A stretch of 38,783 nucleotides of DNA from contig CAJULM010000007.1 of NCBI GenBank assembly GCA_910587285.1, forward strand, positions 40,383-79,165. Direction: 5' to 3'. Of this stretch, positions 1 through 7,653 are shown in pieces. Position 1 is the first letter of the stretch, and each line of letters opens with the position of its first letter. The notes below the pieces were generated by a model that searched no databases, had not been told where the DNA came from, and was given only the letters and a program-made list of their open reading frames with translations. The DNA is from an uncultured Oscillospiraceae bacterium. Lineage in GTDB: Bacteria; Bacillota; Clostridia; Oscillospirales; Oscillospiraceae. Position numbers and translations under genes: made by a program.

Positions 1-49
1 GCGACCACCGAGATCTACACTCATTCCCTACACGACGCTCTTCCGATCT
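1..49 (+). other. Illumina P5 / Read-1 adapter remnant (not genomic)
   Basis: The first 49 bases match the end of the Illumina P5 universal adapter followed by the Read-1 sequencing primer, ending in the GCTCTTCCGATCT junction at position 49. One base differs from the standard primer (A instead of T at position 23). This is library-construction sequence left untrimmed at the contig end. Genomic sequence starts at position 50, and any reading frame extended into 1-49 is artificial. Confidence 0.97.
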
Positions 50-51
50 GC

Positions 52-1770
52 GGCACGACCTTGGCGAAGGCGTACGCTACCTACTTCCCGGTTGTTATTG
101 AGCACGTGTTCCTGGACGACGCGGAGCCGGGACAAGAGAACGAGAACGAGAGCAATGATGAAAACCAGGAGTTGCCTGATGAGCTGAAAGACCTCACCGT
201 TGTCTTTGATGTGGAAAATAAGGGTGTTAGCGACAAGCACTTCTTCGATGGCTACTATGACCAGTGGTTGGGAAATCAAGAAGGCGTAACGTTGGAGCAA
301 GTGGGTGAGACGGGCGGCGACTACTCGAAACCGATTTATGATATAGAGCGTGAACTGGATGTCACCGTGAGTAATAGTGATGCAGATGTTGGCACTAAGG
401 AGGGCGCGCAAGCTGTTCAGGCCGCGCTGGAGCAGATTATGGCGGATGAGCAGGGCGCGTTGCTTCTGGAACAGCTTCAGCAGGCGATGAGCAGTGGGAG
501 CCAAGCGGACAAATATTCTGCGGAGCGAGCTCTGCTGGCCCTTTGCAGTGAGAAAGGACTGGATGTGCCCACTGAGGAGCAGTTGAAAAATCAAAAAAAT
601 CAATATGGTGTTTCTTCCAATGGGGAGAACATTGAGAGTGCAAAGGGTGATGTGATAGCTGGCGAGTACACGCTGAATTTTACGACCAGCTTCAATGTTG
701 CGTTCAGAAAAGCCTGTGAGGAAATGGTACAGGGGGTGGACCAGCCCACCACGCTGGAACTTGACCCGATGGAGACAAACATCGAGGAAGCTGCGACCCA
801 GGCCATGAAGGAATCTCTGACCGAAAATTCTTCTCTCTCCGATGAGCAGGCCACGGCGGCGGCGGAAACAGCGGCTGAGTTGCTCCAGGTGAGTGATATC
901 TGGAGCAAGTCGGTTCAGGGTGCTGGTACACCCTTTGGCTTTAGCTCGGGGCATACCATTATGGGTGGAGCTGAGCTCGATGATAAGAGCAAGGATGTCC
1001 TGCAAGCCAACGGCTATAAAAGTACTGGCCTTGAAATTCAGGTCGTGATTGCAATCACAACGCCGGTAAAGGGTGAAGATGGCGCTGAAGTCACAGATGA
1101 AAAGGGCAATGTCGTCTATGAAAGCAAGTCAAAGGTTTATGTGTCCACGGATGGAGAGAGCTGGAAGGACGCAGACGATCCGAACGGTGCTACACTGACC
1201 TCTGACGATGTATTTGGAGAGGGCAAAGAGGTGGAGTTGTGCACTTACACCTTCACGCACAGCCACAAGGAGACGGCACCTGGTCGGCCCAAGCCCGGTA
1301 CGGAGAATCCCGATCCTGACCCCGGTAAGCCCGACCCCGACCCCGACAAGCCCGATCCTGACCCTGATAAGCCCGATCCTGACCCTGATAAGCCCGACCC
1401 CGACCCCGACAAGCCCGATCCGGACCCTGATAAGCCAGACCCCGATCCCGGTAAGCCCGATCCTGACCCCGTGGTTCCTGATCCCGACCCCGTGATCCCC
1501 GATCCGGACCCCGTGACTCCCCCGGATGAGGTTGAAATTGCCGATCCCGAGACCCCGCTGGCGACGCTCGACGAGGAGGAGCCTGTCGTTGAGGAGGAGG
1601 CCGTTGAGGAGGAGCCCATTTTGGAGGAGATTCTCGAGCCCGACGTGCCCCTGTCCGACATCCCGGAGACTGGCGATGTGTCCGTGCTGTGGTACGGCCT
1701 TGCCGTGGCGCTGGTGGCCGGGCTGATGGTTCTGCTCCAGCAGGAGCGCCGGAGCAAAAAAACTGCCTAA
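52..1770 (+). CDS. LPXTG-like cell-wall-anchored surface protein, 5'-truncated
   Basis: The frame is open from the adapter junction onward, so the true start and signal peptide are missing; the TTG at 61 is only the first possible start in what remains. The visible protein has an acidic, mostly soluble region of about 410 residues that I do not recognise. It is followed by a stalk of 7-residue KPDPDPD repeats and an acidic spacer rich in Glu and Val. The C-terminus is a sorting signal: IPETG, a hydrophobic stretch (WYGLAVALVAGLMVLL) and a basic tail (QQERRSKKTA). The expected role is an extracellular protein covalently fixed to peptidoglycan by sortase. A class B sortase lies directly downstream after a terminator. 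The first ~1.2 kb is visibly less GC-rich than the stalk and the neighbours, which suggests an acquired or fast-evolving ectodomain. Its ligand cannot be inferred. Confidence 0.85.
   Translation, partial: GTTLAKAYATYFPVVIEHVFLDDAEPGQENENESNDENQELPDELKDLTVVFDVENKGVSDKHFFDGYYDQWLGNQEGVTLEQVGETGGDYSKPIYDIERELDVTVSNSDADVGTKEGAQAVQAALEQIMADEQGALLLEQLQQAMSSGSQADKYSAERALLALCSEKGLDVPTEEQLKNQKNQYGVSSNGENIESAKGDVIAGEYTLNFTTSFNVAFRKACEEMVQGVDQPTTLELDPMETNIEEAATQAMKESLTENSSLSDEQATAAAETAAELLQVSDIWSKSVQGAGTPFGFSSGHTIMGGAELDDKSKDVLQANGYKSTGLEIQVVIAITTPVKGEDGAEVTDEKGNVVYESKSKVYVSTDGESWKDADDPNGATLTSDDVFGEGKEVELCTYTFTHSHKETAPGRPKPGTENPDPDPGKPDPDPDKPDPDPDKPDPDPDKPDPDPDKPDPDPDKPDPDPGKPDPDPVVPDPDPVIPDPDPVTPPDEVEIADPETPLATLDEEEPVVEEEAVEEEPILEEILEPDVPLSDIPETGDVSVLWYGLAVALVAGLMVLLQQERRSKKTA
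1327..1473 (+). repeat. 21-bp tandem repeat coding for the KPDPDPD stalk
   Basis: Seven consecutive 21-bp units, each beginning AAG CC, encode Lys-Pro followed by Asp-Pro pairs. Units alternate between two synonymous spellings (GACCCCGACCCC and GATCCTGACCCT), which points to duplication of units in blocks. Degenerate Pro-Asp-Pro units continue to about 1530. This kind of repeat usually forms a rigid wall-spanning stalk and changes copy number easily. Confidence 0.9.
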
Positions 1771-1778
1771 CGCCCAGA

Positions 1779-1810
1779 GGGCCGGGGTTCCTGTGAACCC
1801 CGGCCTTTTT
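1779..1810 (+). terminator. Rho-independent terminator after the surface protein
   Basis: Stem GGCCGGGGTTC / GAACCCCGGCC around a CTGT loop, followed by TTTTT. It separates the surface protein from the sortase gene, so the sortase is probably expressed by partial read-through or from its own start. Confidence 0.9.
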
Positions 1811-1839
1811 CGGACGGGACCTGTAGAGAGGATGCCAAG

Positions 1840-2703
1840 ATGAAGAAAAACCTGCGTTTTCCGCTGATGGTTTTGATGGGGGCGGCGCTGGCGGGCGTGC
1901 TGCTGTTCCTGATTTACCGGGACGTGGACCGGGCCGCCGGGGTGGAGACTTACCATGAGGCGGCGGAGCTGGCTGGGGTGCCGGATTTGGAGAAGCTGCT
2001 CATCCCGGCTCCCCAGCCCACCCCTACGCCCGCCCCGGCCCCCGCCGAGAGCGGCCCGGCCGGCGCCCAGTCCGCCCCCACCCAGGAGCCCGAGCCCTCG
2101 CCCACGCCTGCGCCCCCCCAGGACCCGGTATTCTACTTCCGGGCGCTGGAGGACGTGGACCTTGCGGCGCTGCGGGCCTACAGCCCGGAGGTGCTGGGCT
2201 GGATTGCCATTCCGGGGGTGCTGTCCTACCCGCTGATGCGGGGGGAGGACAACAGCTTCTATCTGAATCACACCTGGAACGGGACGGCCAGCGCGGTGGG
2301 GGCGATTTTCATGGACTACCGCTCCAACGCGGACCTGGGGGATTTCAACACCCTGATTTACGGCCACCGCACCCTTGGCCGGGCCATGTTCGGCAGTCTG
2401 GCGCAGTACAGCTCCCAGGACTTTTGGGCGGCCCACCCGGACGTGTACCTGGTGACGGACGAGGGCATCGCCCGCTACCGCATCTATGCGGCCTATGAGG
2501 CGGAGCTCACGTCGGCGACGTATCAGAATCAGTTCTCCTCCGACGCGTCGAAAGAGAACTTTGTCAACCACGGCCTGGAGCAGTCGGTCATCGACGCCGG
2601 GGCCGCCCCGGACCTCCAGGGCAGGGTGATTACCCTGTCCACCTGCACCAACACCGGCCACAGCACCCGCTGGGTGGTGCAGGCCTTCCGCGCGGAGGGG
2701 TGA
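1840..2703 (+). CDS. srtB: Class B sortase
   Basis: A 287-residue membrane-anchored transpeptidase that should cleave sorting signals and attach proteins to the cell wall. An N-terminal membrane helix (about residues 7-25) precedes a Pro/Ala/Thr-rich linker (about 50-95). The catalytic domain shows the class B pattern: NTLIYGHR with His176, the FGSL...FWAAHP segment typical of SrtB, and TLSTC with Cys269 followed by Arg277 in TRWVV. The start ATG has AGAGAGGA upstream. The gene sits 70 bp after the IPETG protein, so that protein is its likely substrate. Classic SrtB uses NPQTN-type signals, so the IPETG pairing is inferred from context. The long proline-rich linker is unusual and may position the enzyme further from the membrane. 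Confidence 0.92.
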   Translation: MKKNLRFPLMVLMGAALAGVLLFLIYRDVDRAAGVETYHEAAELAGVPDLEKLLIPAPQPTPTPAPAPAESGPAGAQSAPTQEPEPSPTPAPPQDPVFYFRALEDVDLAALRAYSPEVLGWIAIPGVLSYPLMRGEDNSFYLNHTWNGTASAVGAIFMDYRSNADLGDFNTLIYGHRTLGRAMFGSLAQYSSQDFWAAHPDVYLVTDEGIARYRIYAAYEAELTSATYQNQFSSDASKENFVNHGLEQSVIDAGAAPDLQGRVITLSTCTNTGHSTRWVVQAFRAEG

Positions 2704-2734
2704 GGCCGCCCCGCTTCCGCGCCCGAACCCAGCG

Positions 2735-2776
2735 AAAACGCCCGCCCCGCGCAATGCGAGGGGCGGGCGTTGTTTT
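2735..2776. terminator. Bidirectional terminator between sortase and ABC permease
   Basis: Stem AACGCCCGCCCC / GGGGCGGGCGTT with T-rich sequence after it on the plus strand and A-rich sequence before it, so it can serve both convergent genes. Confidence 0.85.
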
Positions 2777-2777
2777 G

Positions 2778-5700
2778 TTATTCCACGGTTTTCAGGCTCT
2801 CCACCATGTCCACCTTTTTCAGCTTGAAGTGGGCGGCGATGTTCACCATCACGGAGAACGCCACCGTGAGCGCCGCGGCCAGCACATAGGCGTAGGGCGG
2901 CGCGGTGCGGCCGAACATGACCAGGTCCACCTCCACCGTCAGCACCAGCCAGGCGTGGAGCAGCCGGCCCAGCACCAGCCCCAGGACAATGCCGAAGATG
3001 GTGAGGAACACGTTTTCCCGGTAGACGTAGGCGGTGGTCTCCTTGTCGAAGAAGCCCAGCACCTTCAGCGTGGCCAGCTCCCGGGTGCGCTCGGTGATGT
3101 TGATGTTGGTGAGGTTGTAGAGCACCACGAAGGCCAGGGCGGCGGCGGCCGTGATGATGATGACCACGGCGTAATCAATGGCCACCATGCTGTTGGTGAA
3201 GCTGTCCCGCAGGGTGGCGATGTAGGAATAGGAGGTCACTGCGTCCAGCGCCATCAGCTCCGCGGACACGGCGTCGGACTGGGCGGCGCTGGTGTCCTCC
3301 CGGTAGGCCAGCAGGATGACGTTGTCCTCTGGGGCCGTGCCGAACAGGGCTTGATAGCAGGCTTCGGACAGGTAGACATAGTGGTAGGCGTAATTTTCCA
3401 CAATGTCGGCCACCACGGCCTCCACCCGCTTGTCCCCGTCCAGGGTGATGGCGTCGCCCACATCCGCCTCCAGCAGCTCGGCCAGCTTTTCCGTGATAAT
3501 CACCCCGTTGTCGGGCAGGGAGACGGGGGCGCTGTCCGTGCGGTGGCGCAAATCCACAAAGCGCCTGTATGTGTCCAGATCGGAGATGGTTCTGAGATAG
3601 GCGTCATAGGCCATCCCGCCGTTGGACACATCCAGCAGGGCCTGGTGGCCGGTGAGGGTGCGGTCCAAATAGGGGCTGCCCGCCAGATAGTCCTCCACCG
3701 CCGCCCGGTCCTCCGGGGAGGCGTCTTTGTCCAGGCCGACGCTGGCGTCGTACAGGAAAATTTCGTCAAATTGCTTGTCCAGAATGGCGAAAATGGACTC
3801 GTGGAGGCCGAAGCCGGTGACGATGAGGGCGGTGCAGCCGCCGATGCCGATCACCGTCATCCAGAACCGCCGCTGGTAGCGGAACAGGTTGCGCATCGTC
3901 ACCTTCCAGGTGAAGGACAGCCGCCGCCAGATGGGGCGCACCCGCTCCAGAAACACCCGCTTGCCCGCCTTGGGGGCCCGGGGGCGCATCAGGCTGGCGG
4001 GGGTGGCCATGAGCGTGGACAGGCAGGCCCACAGCGCCGCCCCGGTGGTGCACGCCACCGCAGCCAGCACTGAGAGCACGCACAGCGCCGTCTGCTCCCG
4101 GAACTCCAAGGGGGGCATGGCGTACATGATGTTGAAGGCGTTGGCGATGACGGCGGGGATCAGGGTGCAGCCGATGGCCAGGCCCAGAATGCCGCCGATG
4201 AGGCTGGCGGAAAAGGCGTAACCGATGTACTTTTTGGAGATGGACAGCCGGGAGAAGCCCATGGCCTTGAGCGCGCCGATCTGGGTGCGCTGTTCCTCCA
4301 CCATTCTCGTCATGGTGGTCAGGCAGGCCAGCGCCGCCACCAGGAAAAAGATGACGGGGAAGATGGTGGCCAGATTGCTCACCCGCTCCGTGTCCTGGGA
4401 GAAGCTGACAAAACCGGCGTTGGTGTTCCGGCCCAGGACGTACCACTCGCAGTCCTCCACGTCGTCCAGCTCGTCCTGGGCGTCGTCCAGCTTCTGCTGG
4501 GCGTCGGCGATTTTCTCCTCCGCCTCCGCCTTGCCGTCCTCATACTCCTTCAGGCCGTCGGCGTACTCCCTCTCGCCGTCGTTCAGCTCGATGAGGGCGT
4601 CCGCCAGCTCCTGCCTGCCGTCGGTCTCAGCCTGGGCCAAATCCACCTGCCCGGTGCGGTAGTCCCGCCAGCCGTCGGCGATTTCCTGCTCTGCGTCGGC
4701 GATTTCCTGGGCGGCGTCGTCCAGCTCCCGCTTGGCGTCGTCCAGCTCCCGCGCCGCGTCGTCCAGCTCGGCCTTGGCGTCGTCCAGCTCGGCCTGGCCC
4801 TCGTCCAGCTCCCGTTTGGCGTCGTCCAGCTCCGCCTCCACCCGGTCCAGCTCCCGTTTGCCCCGGTCCAGCTCGGCCTTGGCGTCGGAGAGCTGGTTGG
4901 CGGCGGCGCCCAGCTGGGTGGCGCCCTCGTCCAGCTCCTTCCAGGCCGCGTCCAGCTGAGCCTGGGCGGCGTCCAACTGGGCTTGGGCGGCGGCCAGCTG
5001 CTGTTCGGCCTGGGCTTGCATTGCCGCCACCTGGGCGTCAAATTGCTCCTGGGTGATCAGACCGTTGCCTAACGCCGCCTGGAGCTGCGCAATCGCCGCC
5101 TGGAGCTGCTTCTCGCCCTCCGCCTTTTGCTGCTCAAACAGCGCCACGCTCTCTTGATACCGTTTCAGGCCGCTCTGATACTGCTGCTGGCCGCTGCTGA
5201 AGCTGGCCAGCCCGTCTTCATAGTCCGCGCGGCCCTGCTCATACTCGGCCAGCCCGTCCTCGTACTTGGCCTTGGCCTCCTCAAACTGGGCCAGCCCGTC
5301 CTCATATTCGGCCTTGCCCTCCTGGAATTGGGCCAGGGCGTCCTGGTACTCCTTCAGGCCGCTCTCATAGTCGGCCAGCCCGCTCTCATACTCCGCCAGC
5401 CCGTCCTCATACTGAATCCTGCCGTCGTCCAGCTCGGCCTGGGCGTCTGTGAGCTTGACCTGGGCGTCCGCCAGCTCCCGCCGGGCGTCGGCCAGCTCCC
5501 GCTCCAGGGTGTCCTGGCCGTCGTGGTAGTCCGCCCAGCCGTCGTCCAGCTCCTTCCGGGCGTCGTCCAGCTCCTGTTTGGCGTCGGCCAGCTCCTGGTC
5601 CGCCTCGTCCCTGGCGTCGCTGAGCTCCTTGCGGGCGTCGTCCAGCTCGGCCTGGGCGTCGCCGATGAGGGAGTCGTAGCGCAGCTGGGCGCGCTCCTCG

Positions 5701-6422
5701 GCCAGCCCGTCCAGGCTGTCTATGAGGGCGTCCGCCCGGTCGTCGTATTCGTCGCTGTAGCTGTTCAGCCCGGCCAAGCCCGCGCCGGTGAAGTAGGCGG
5801 CGGTATAGTAATCGTAGGTGAAATTTTCGCTTGGGATGAAGACAAAGGCGTCCACCGAGCCGCCGCCCAGGGAGGAGGCCCCCCGGTCGGGGCCCACGTA
5901 CAGCGGACAGCTCACCACGCCCACGATGGTGTAGGAGGTGCGGATGAGGTCGCCCTCGTTGTCCTCATCCATGAGCAGCTCCAGAGTGTCGCCCACCTCC
6001 AGCCCCAGCTCCGTCAGCAGCAGGCGCTCGGTGACGCACTCGTCCGCCGACTGGGGCAGGCGGCCCTGCTTCACCTCCAGCAGATTGAGCCGCTCCGGCA
6101 TGGAGCGCACGCTGACGATGCAGTCCACCGCCGTGGCGTCCACCGACCAGGCGCCCTCCGCGTCCTCCACGCCGGGGGAGGCGGCCAGGGCGTCCAGGTC
6201 CTCCCGGGTCAGCCCCAGGGTGGACAGCACGCAGCCGTCCATCAGGTGGGTGCGGTCGTAGTAATTGTCCGCCGTGAATTTCATATCCGGCGCGGTGGCC
6301 CGCAGGCCGGACAGAAAGGCCACCGCCAGTGCCGCCAGCACCAAAATGGACAAAAAGCGGCTGAAGGTGTGGCGGATTTCCCGCAGAGCGTCGGTGGTGA
6401 GGCGGTTTTTTGGCGCTACCAT
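2778..6422 (-). CDS. FtsX/MacB-type ABC permease with giant coiled-coil ectodomain
   Basis: A 1214-residue permease. One membrane helix lies near the N-terminus (about residues 22-42), followed by an extracellular MacB-like periplasmic-core region. A coiled coil of roughly 400 residues (about 245-680) comes next. Three-helix FtsX bundles follow, at about 690-830 and at the C-terminus, with a further helix near 885. The coiled coil consists of short repeats such as DDAKRELDD and YEDGLAEYE; a break with ALGNGLITQEQF near its middle could be a turn in an antiparallel hairpin. The start ATG overlaps the end of the ATPase gene by 7 bp and has GGAGGAG upstream, so the two are translationally coupled. 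The family includes lipoprotein, peptide and antibiotic exporters and mechanotransducers. The substrate is unknown. Expected location is the cytoplasmic membrane, with the coil reaching into the wall. Confidence 0.88.
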   Translation of the reverse strand: MVAPKNRLTTDALREIRHTFSRFLSILVLAALAVAFLSGLRATAPDMKFTADNYYDRTHLMDGCVLSTLGLTREDLDALAASPGVEDAEGAWSVDATAVDCIVSVRSMPERLNLLEVKQGRLPQSADECVTERLLLTELGLEVGDTLELLMDEDNEGDLIRTSYTIVGVVSCPLYVGPDRGASSLGGGSVDAFVFIPSENFTYDYYTAAYFTGAGLAGLNSYSDEYDDRADALIDSLDGLAEERAQLRYDSLIGDAQAELDDARKELSDARDEADQELADAKQELDDARKELDDGWADYHDGQDTLERELADARRELADAQVKLTDAQAELDDGRIQYEDGLAEYESGLADYESGLKEYQDALAQFQEGKAEYEDGLAQFEEAKAKYEDGLAEYEQGRADYEDGLASFSSGQQQYQSGLKRYQESVALFEQQKAEGEKQLQAAIAQLQAALGNGLITQEQFDAQVAAMQAQAEQQLAAAQAQLDAAQAQLDAAWKELDEGATQLGAAANQLSDAKAELDRGKRELDRVEAELDDAKRELDEGQAELDDAKAELDDAARELDDAKRELDDAAQEIADAEQEIADGWRDYRTGQVDLAQAETDGRQELADALIELNDGEREYADGLKEYEDGKAEAEEKIADAQQKLDDAQDELDDVEDCEWYVLGRNTNAGFVSFSQDTERVSNLATIFPVIFFLVAALACLTTMTRMVEEQRTQIGALKAMGFSRLSISKKYIGYAFSASLIGGILGLAIGCTLIPAVIANAFNIMYAMPPLEFREQTALCVLSVLAAVACTTGAALWACLSTLMATPASLMRPRAPKAGKRVFLERVRPIWRRLSFTWKVTMRNLFRYQRRFWMTVIGIGGCTALIVTGFGLHESIFAILDKQFDEIFLYDASVGLDKDASPEDRAAVEDYLAGSPYLDRTLTGHQALLDVSNGGMAYDAYLRTISDLDTYRRFVDLRHRTDSAPVSLPDNGVIITEKLAELLEADVGDAITLDGDKRVEAVVADIVENYAYHYVYLSEACYQALFGTAPEDNVILLAYREDTSAAQSDAVSAELMALDAVTSYSYIATLRDSFTNSMVAIDYAVVIIITAAAALAFVVLYNLTNINITERTRELATLKVLGFFDKETTAYVYRENVFLTIFGIVLGLVLGRLLHAWLVLTVEVDLVMFGRTAPPYAYVLAAALTVAFSVMVNIAAHFKLKKVDMVESLKTVE

Positions 6423-7144
6423 TCGATCTCCTCCACCGGGGTGGGCCGCTCATTGCGCTCTATGGCGGCCACCCTTCCGTTTTTGATGTGGATCACCCGG
6501 TCGGCCATAGGGGTGAGGGCGGTGTTGTGGGTGATGACGATGACGGTCATCCCCTCCTGGCGGCAGGTGTCCTGGAGCAGCTTTAAAATGGCCTTGCCGG
6601 TGACGTAGTCCAGCGCGCCGGTGGGCTCATCGCACAGCAGCAGCTTAGGATTTTTGGCCAGCGCCCGGGCGATGGCCACCCGCTGCTGCTCGCCGCCGGA
6701 CAGCTGGGCGGGGAAGTTGTCCACCCGGTGGCCCAGGCCCACGTGGTCCAGCACGTCCCGGGCGCTGAGCGGGTCCCGGCAGATCTGGGCGGCCAGCTCC
6801 ACGTTTTCCAGGGCGGTGAGGTTTTGCACCAGGTTGTAAAACTGGAAGACGAAGCCGATGTCGTGCCGCCGGTAGGCGGTGAGCTGGCGGGGGCTGTAAT
6901 CGCTCACCCGCGCGCCGTCCACCGTGATGACGCCGCCGGAGCAGGCGTCCATGCCGCCCAGCATATTCAGCACGGTGGTCTTGCCCGCGCCGGAGGGGCC
7001 CACAATGATGGCGAACTCGCCCTTTTCCACCACGAAATCCACGCCGTCCACAGCGTTGATGATGACCTCGCCCATTCTATATTCTTTTTTCACGTGTTCG
7101 AAGGATATGTAACTCACAGGATTCACCGTCCGTTGATGGTTCAT
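6416..7144 (-). CDS. ABC transporter ATP-binding protein, LolD/MacB type
   Basis: A 242-residue ATPase partner of the FtsX-type permease. Walker A is GPSGAGKTT (residues 49-57), the Q-loop lies in FVFQFYNL, the signature is LSGGEQQRVAIARAL, Walker B is LLLCDEPTGALD and the switch His is in VITHN. The ALD and DEPTGALD forms are typical of the LolD/MacB/FtsE group. The start at 7144 has no good ribosome site. GTG codons at 7126 and 7117 are alternatives, the latter with GGACGGTG upstream. First gene of a two-gene operon with the permease. Confidence 0.93.
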   Translation of the reverse strand: MNHQRTVNPVSYISFEHVKKEYRMGEVIINAVDGVDFVVEKGEFAIIVGPSGAGKTTVLNMLGGMDACSGGVITVDGARVSDYSPRQLTAYRRHDIGFVFQFYNLVQNLTALENVELAAQICRDPLSARDVLDHVGLGHRVDNFPAQLSGGEQQRVAIARALAKNPKLLLCDEPTGALDYVTGKAILKLLQDTCRQEGMTVIVITHNTALTPMADRVIHIKNGRVAAIERNERPTPVEEIEW

Positions 7145-7181
7145 GGCGAAATCCGGAGGACCGCCATGGAGTATTGTGATG

Positions 7182-7209
7182 ATTATAACTATAAATCATT
7201 CGGTGGAAA
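7182..7209 (-). promoter_or_regulatory. Candidate promoter of the ABC exporter operon
   Basis: On the minus strand TTTCCA and a perfect TATAAT are 16 bp apart, about 40 bp before the ATPase start. The wider interval 7145-7306 is AT-rich and carries no gene that I can support. It also holds a 13-bp palindrome, ATTTTCCGAAAAT (7251-7263), and a near-palindrome over the -10 region (GATTATAACTATAAATC, 7181-7197). Either could be an operator; this is inference. Confidence 0.45.
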
Positions 7210-7306
7210 GACGCAACCGAAGGGGCGAAAAATTCAAGGTTTGTTTAAAGATTTTCCGAAAATTCTGTCAATTTGAGCAGACTGTTCCGGTTTTTGCGAG
7301 TTGTGG

Positions 7307-7336
7307 TTGACTAACCGCCCGCGGGGAGAGTAAAAT
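7307..7336 (+). promoter_or_regulatory. Promoter of the mntP leader
   Basis: TTGACT (7307-7312) and TAAAAT (7331-7336) are 18 bp apart, ending about 10 bp before the riboswitch-like region. This puts the riboswitch at the very 5' end of the transcript, as expected. Confidence 0.65.
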
Positions 7337-7344
7337 ACGCCCTA

Positions 7345-7432
7345 CAGATAAGGGAGTAGTCGGCGGCGGAAGCCGCGGCCTGGTCAACATACTGGCGGCG
7401 CAGCCGTCTGGTCAGGCATAAGGAACCTCTGA
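7345..7432 (+). ncRNA. yybP-ykoY (manganese) riboswitch aptamer, probable
   Basis: The region has the two conserved internal blocks of this family: AGGGAGTAG (7351-7359) and GTCAACATACTG (7383-7394). A closing helix forms between CAG..AGG (7345-7353) and CCTCTG (7426-7431). A GC helix (GCGGC/GCCGC) lies between the blocks. The downstream gene is mntP, the usual Mn2+ exporter under this riboswitch, and a strong terminator lies between the two. By family knowledge Mn2+ binding should favour read-through into mntP. I matched the motif by eye, not with a covariance model. Confidence 0.75.
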
Positions 7433-7559
7433 AAGCCGCCCCTAAATGGGGCCCCCGCGCGAGCCCAGCGAAGCGGGTCGCGTGGGGAGAGGAGGCGCAG
7501 CGGAGCGGACGAGCTTTCGGCAAAGCCGGAAGCGAGTGAGCGAAGCTTGTGCCAACGAC
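7433..7559 (+). other. GC-rich structured linker between Mn aptamer and terminator
   Basis: About 125 bp separate the aptamer from the terminator, more than an expression platform needs. The stretch is full of GCGNAGCG-type words and contains a hairpin GCCCC TAAAT GGGGC (about 7439-7453) and another (CTTTCGGC AAA GCCGGAAG, about 7514-7532). Its texture resembles the repeats at 30441-30618 and 32383-32550, but I could not align it convincingly with them. Confidence 0.4.
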
Positions 7560-7607
7560 GAGACTTATCCGCATTCATTCAAGTATGCGGGTATAGTCTC
7601 TTTTTTT
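7560..7607 (+). terminator. Rho-independent terminator upstream of mntP (riboswitch expression platform)
   Basis: Stem GAGACTTATCCGCAT / ATGCGGGTATAGTCTC with one bulge, directly followed by seven T (7601-7607), 46 bp before the mntP start. Its place between sensor and gene makes it the natural switch element. Confidence 0.88.
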
Positions 7608-7653
7608 GTTGCCCCGCATACCAATAGACAGGACAAGGAGGAGGGATGTACCA

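Noticed and set aside
1306..1530. Regular ~21-bp repeats that could suggest a CRISPR array
   Set aside because: There are no spacers, units are directly adjacent and in frame with the surface protein; it is a coding tandem repeat.
1129..2754. A 541-codon minus-strand frame across the stalk and the sortase
   Set aside because: Antisense of two well-supported genes; the repeats it contains are just the Pro-Asp stalk read backwards.
7091..7096. CACGTG core that might be a second parS site
   Set aside because: The flanks do not match the consensus (TTC on the left but TTCG on the right instead of AAAC), and it lies inside the ABC ATPase gene.
7433..7559. A third copy of the leuA-flanking dispersed repeat
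   Set aside because: It shares GCGNAGCG-type words and hairpins, but the core GGATGGA...AAAAGCCCAG and the right-hand AGCGT-ACAA are absent, so homology is not supported.
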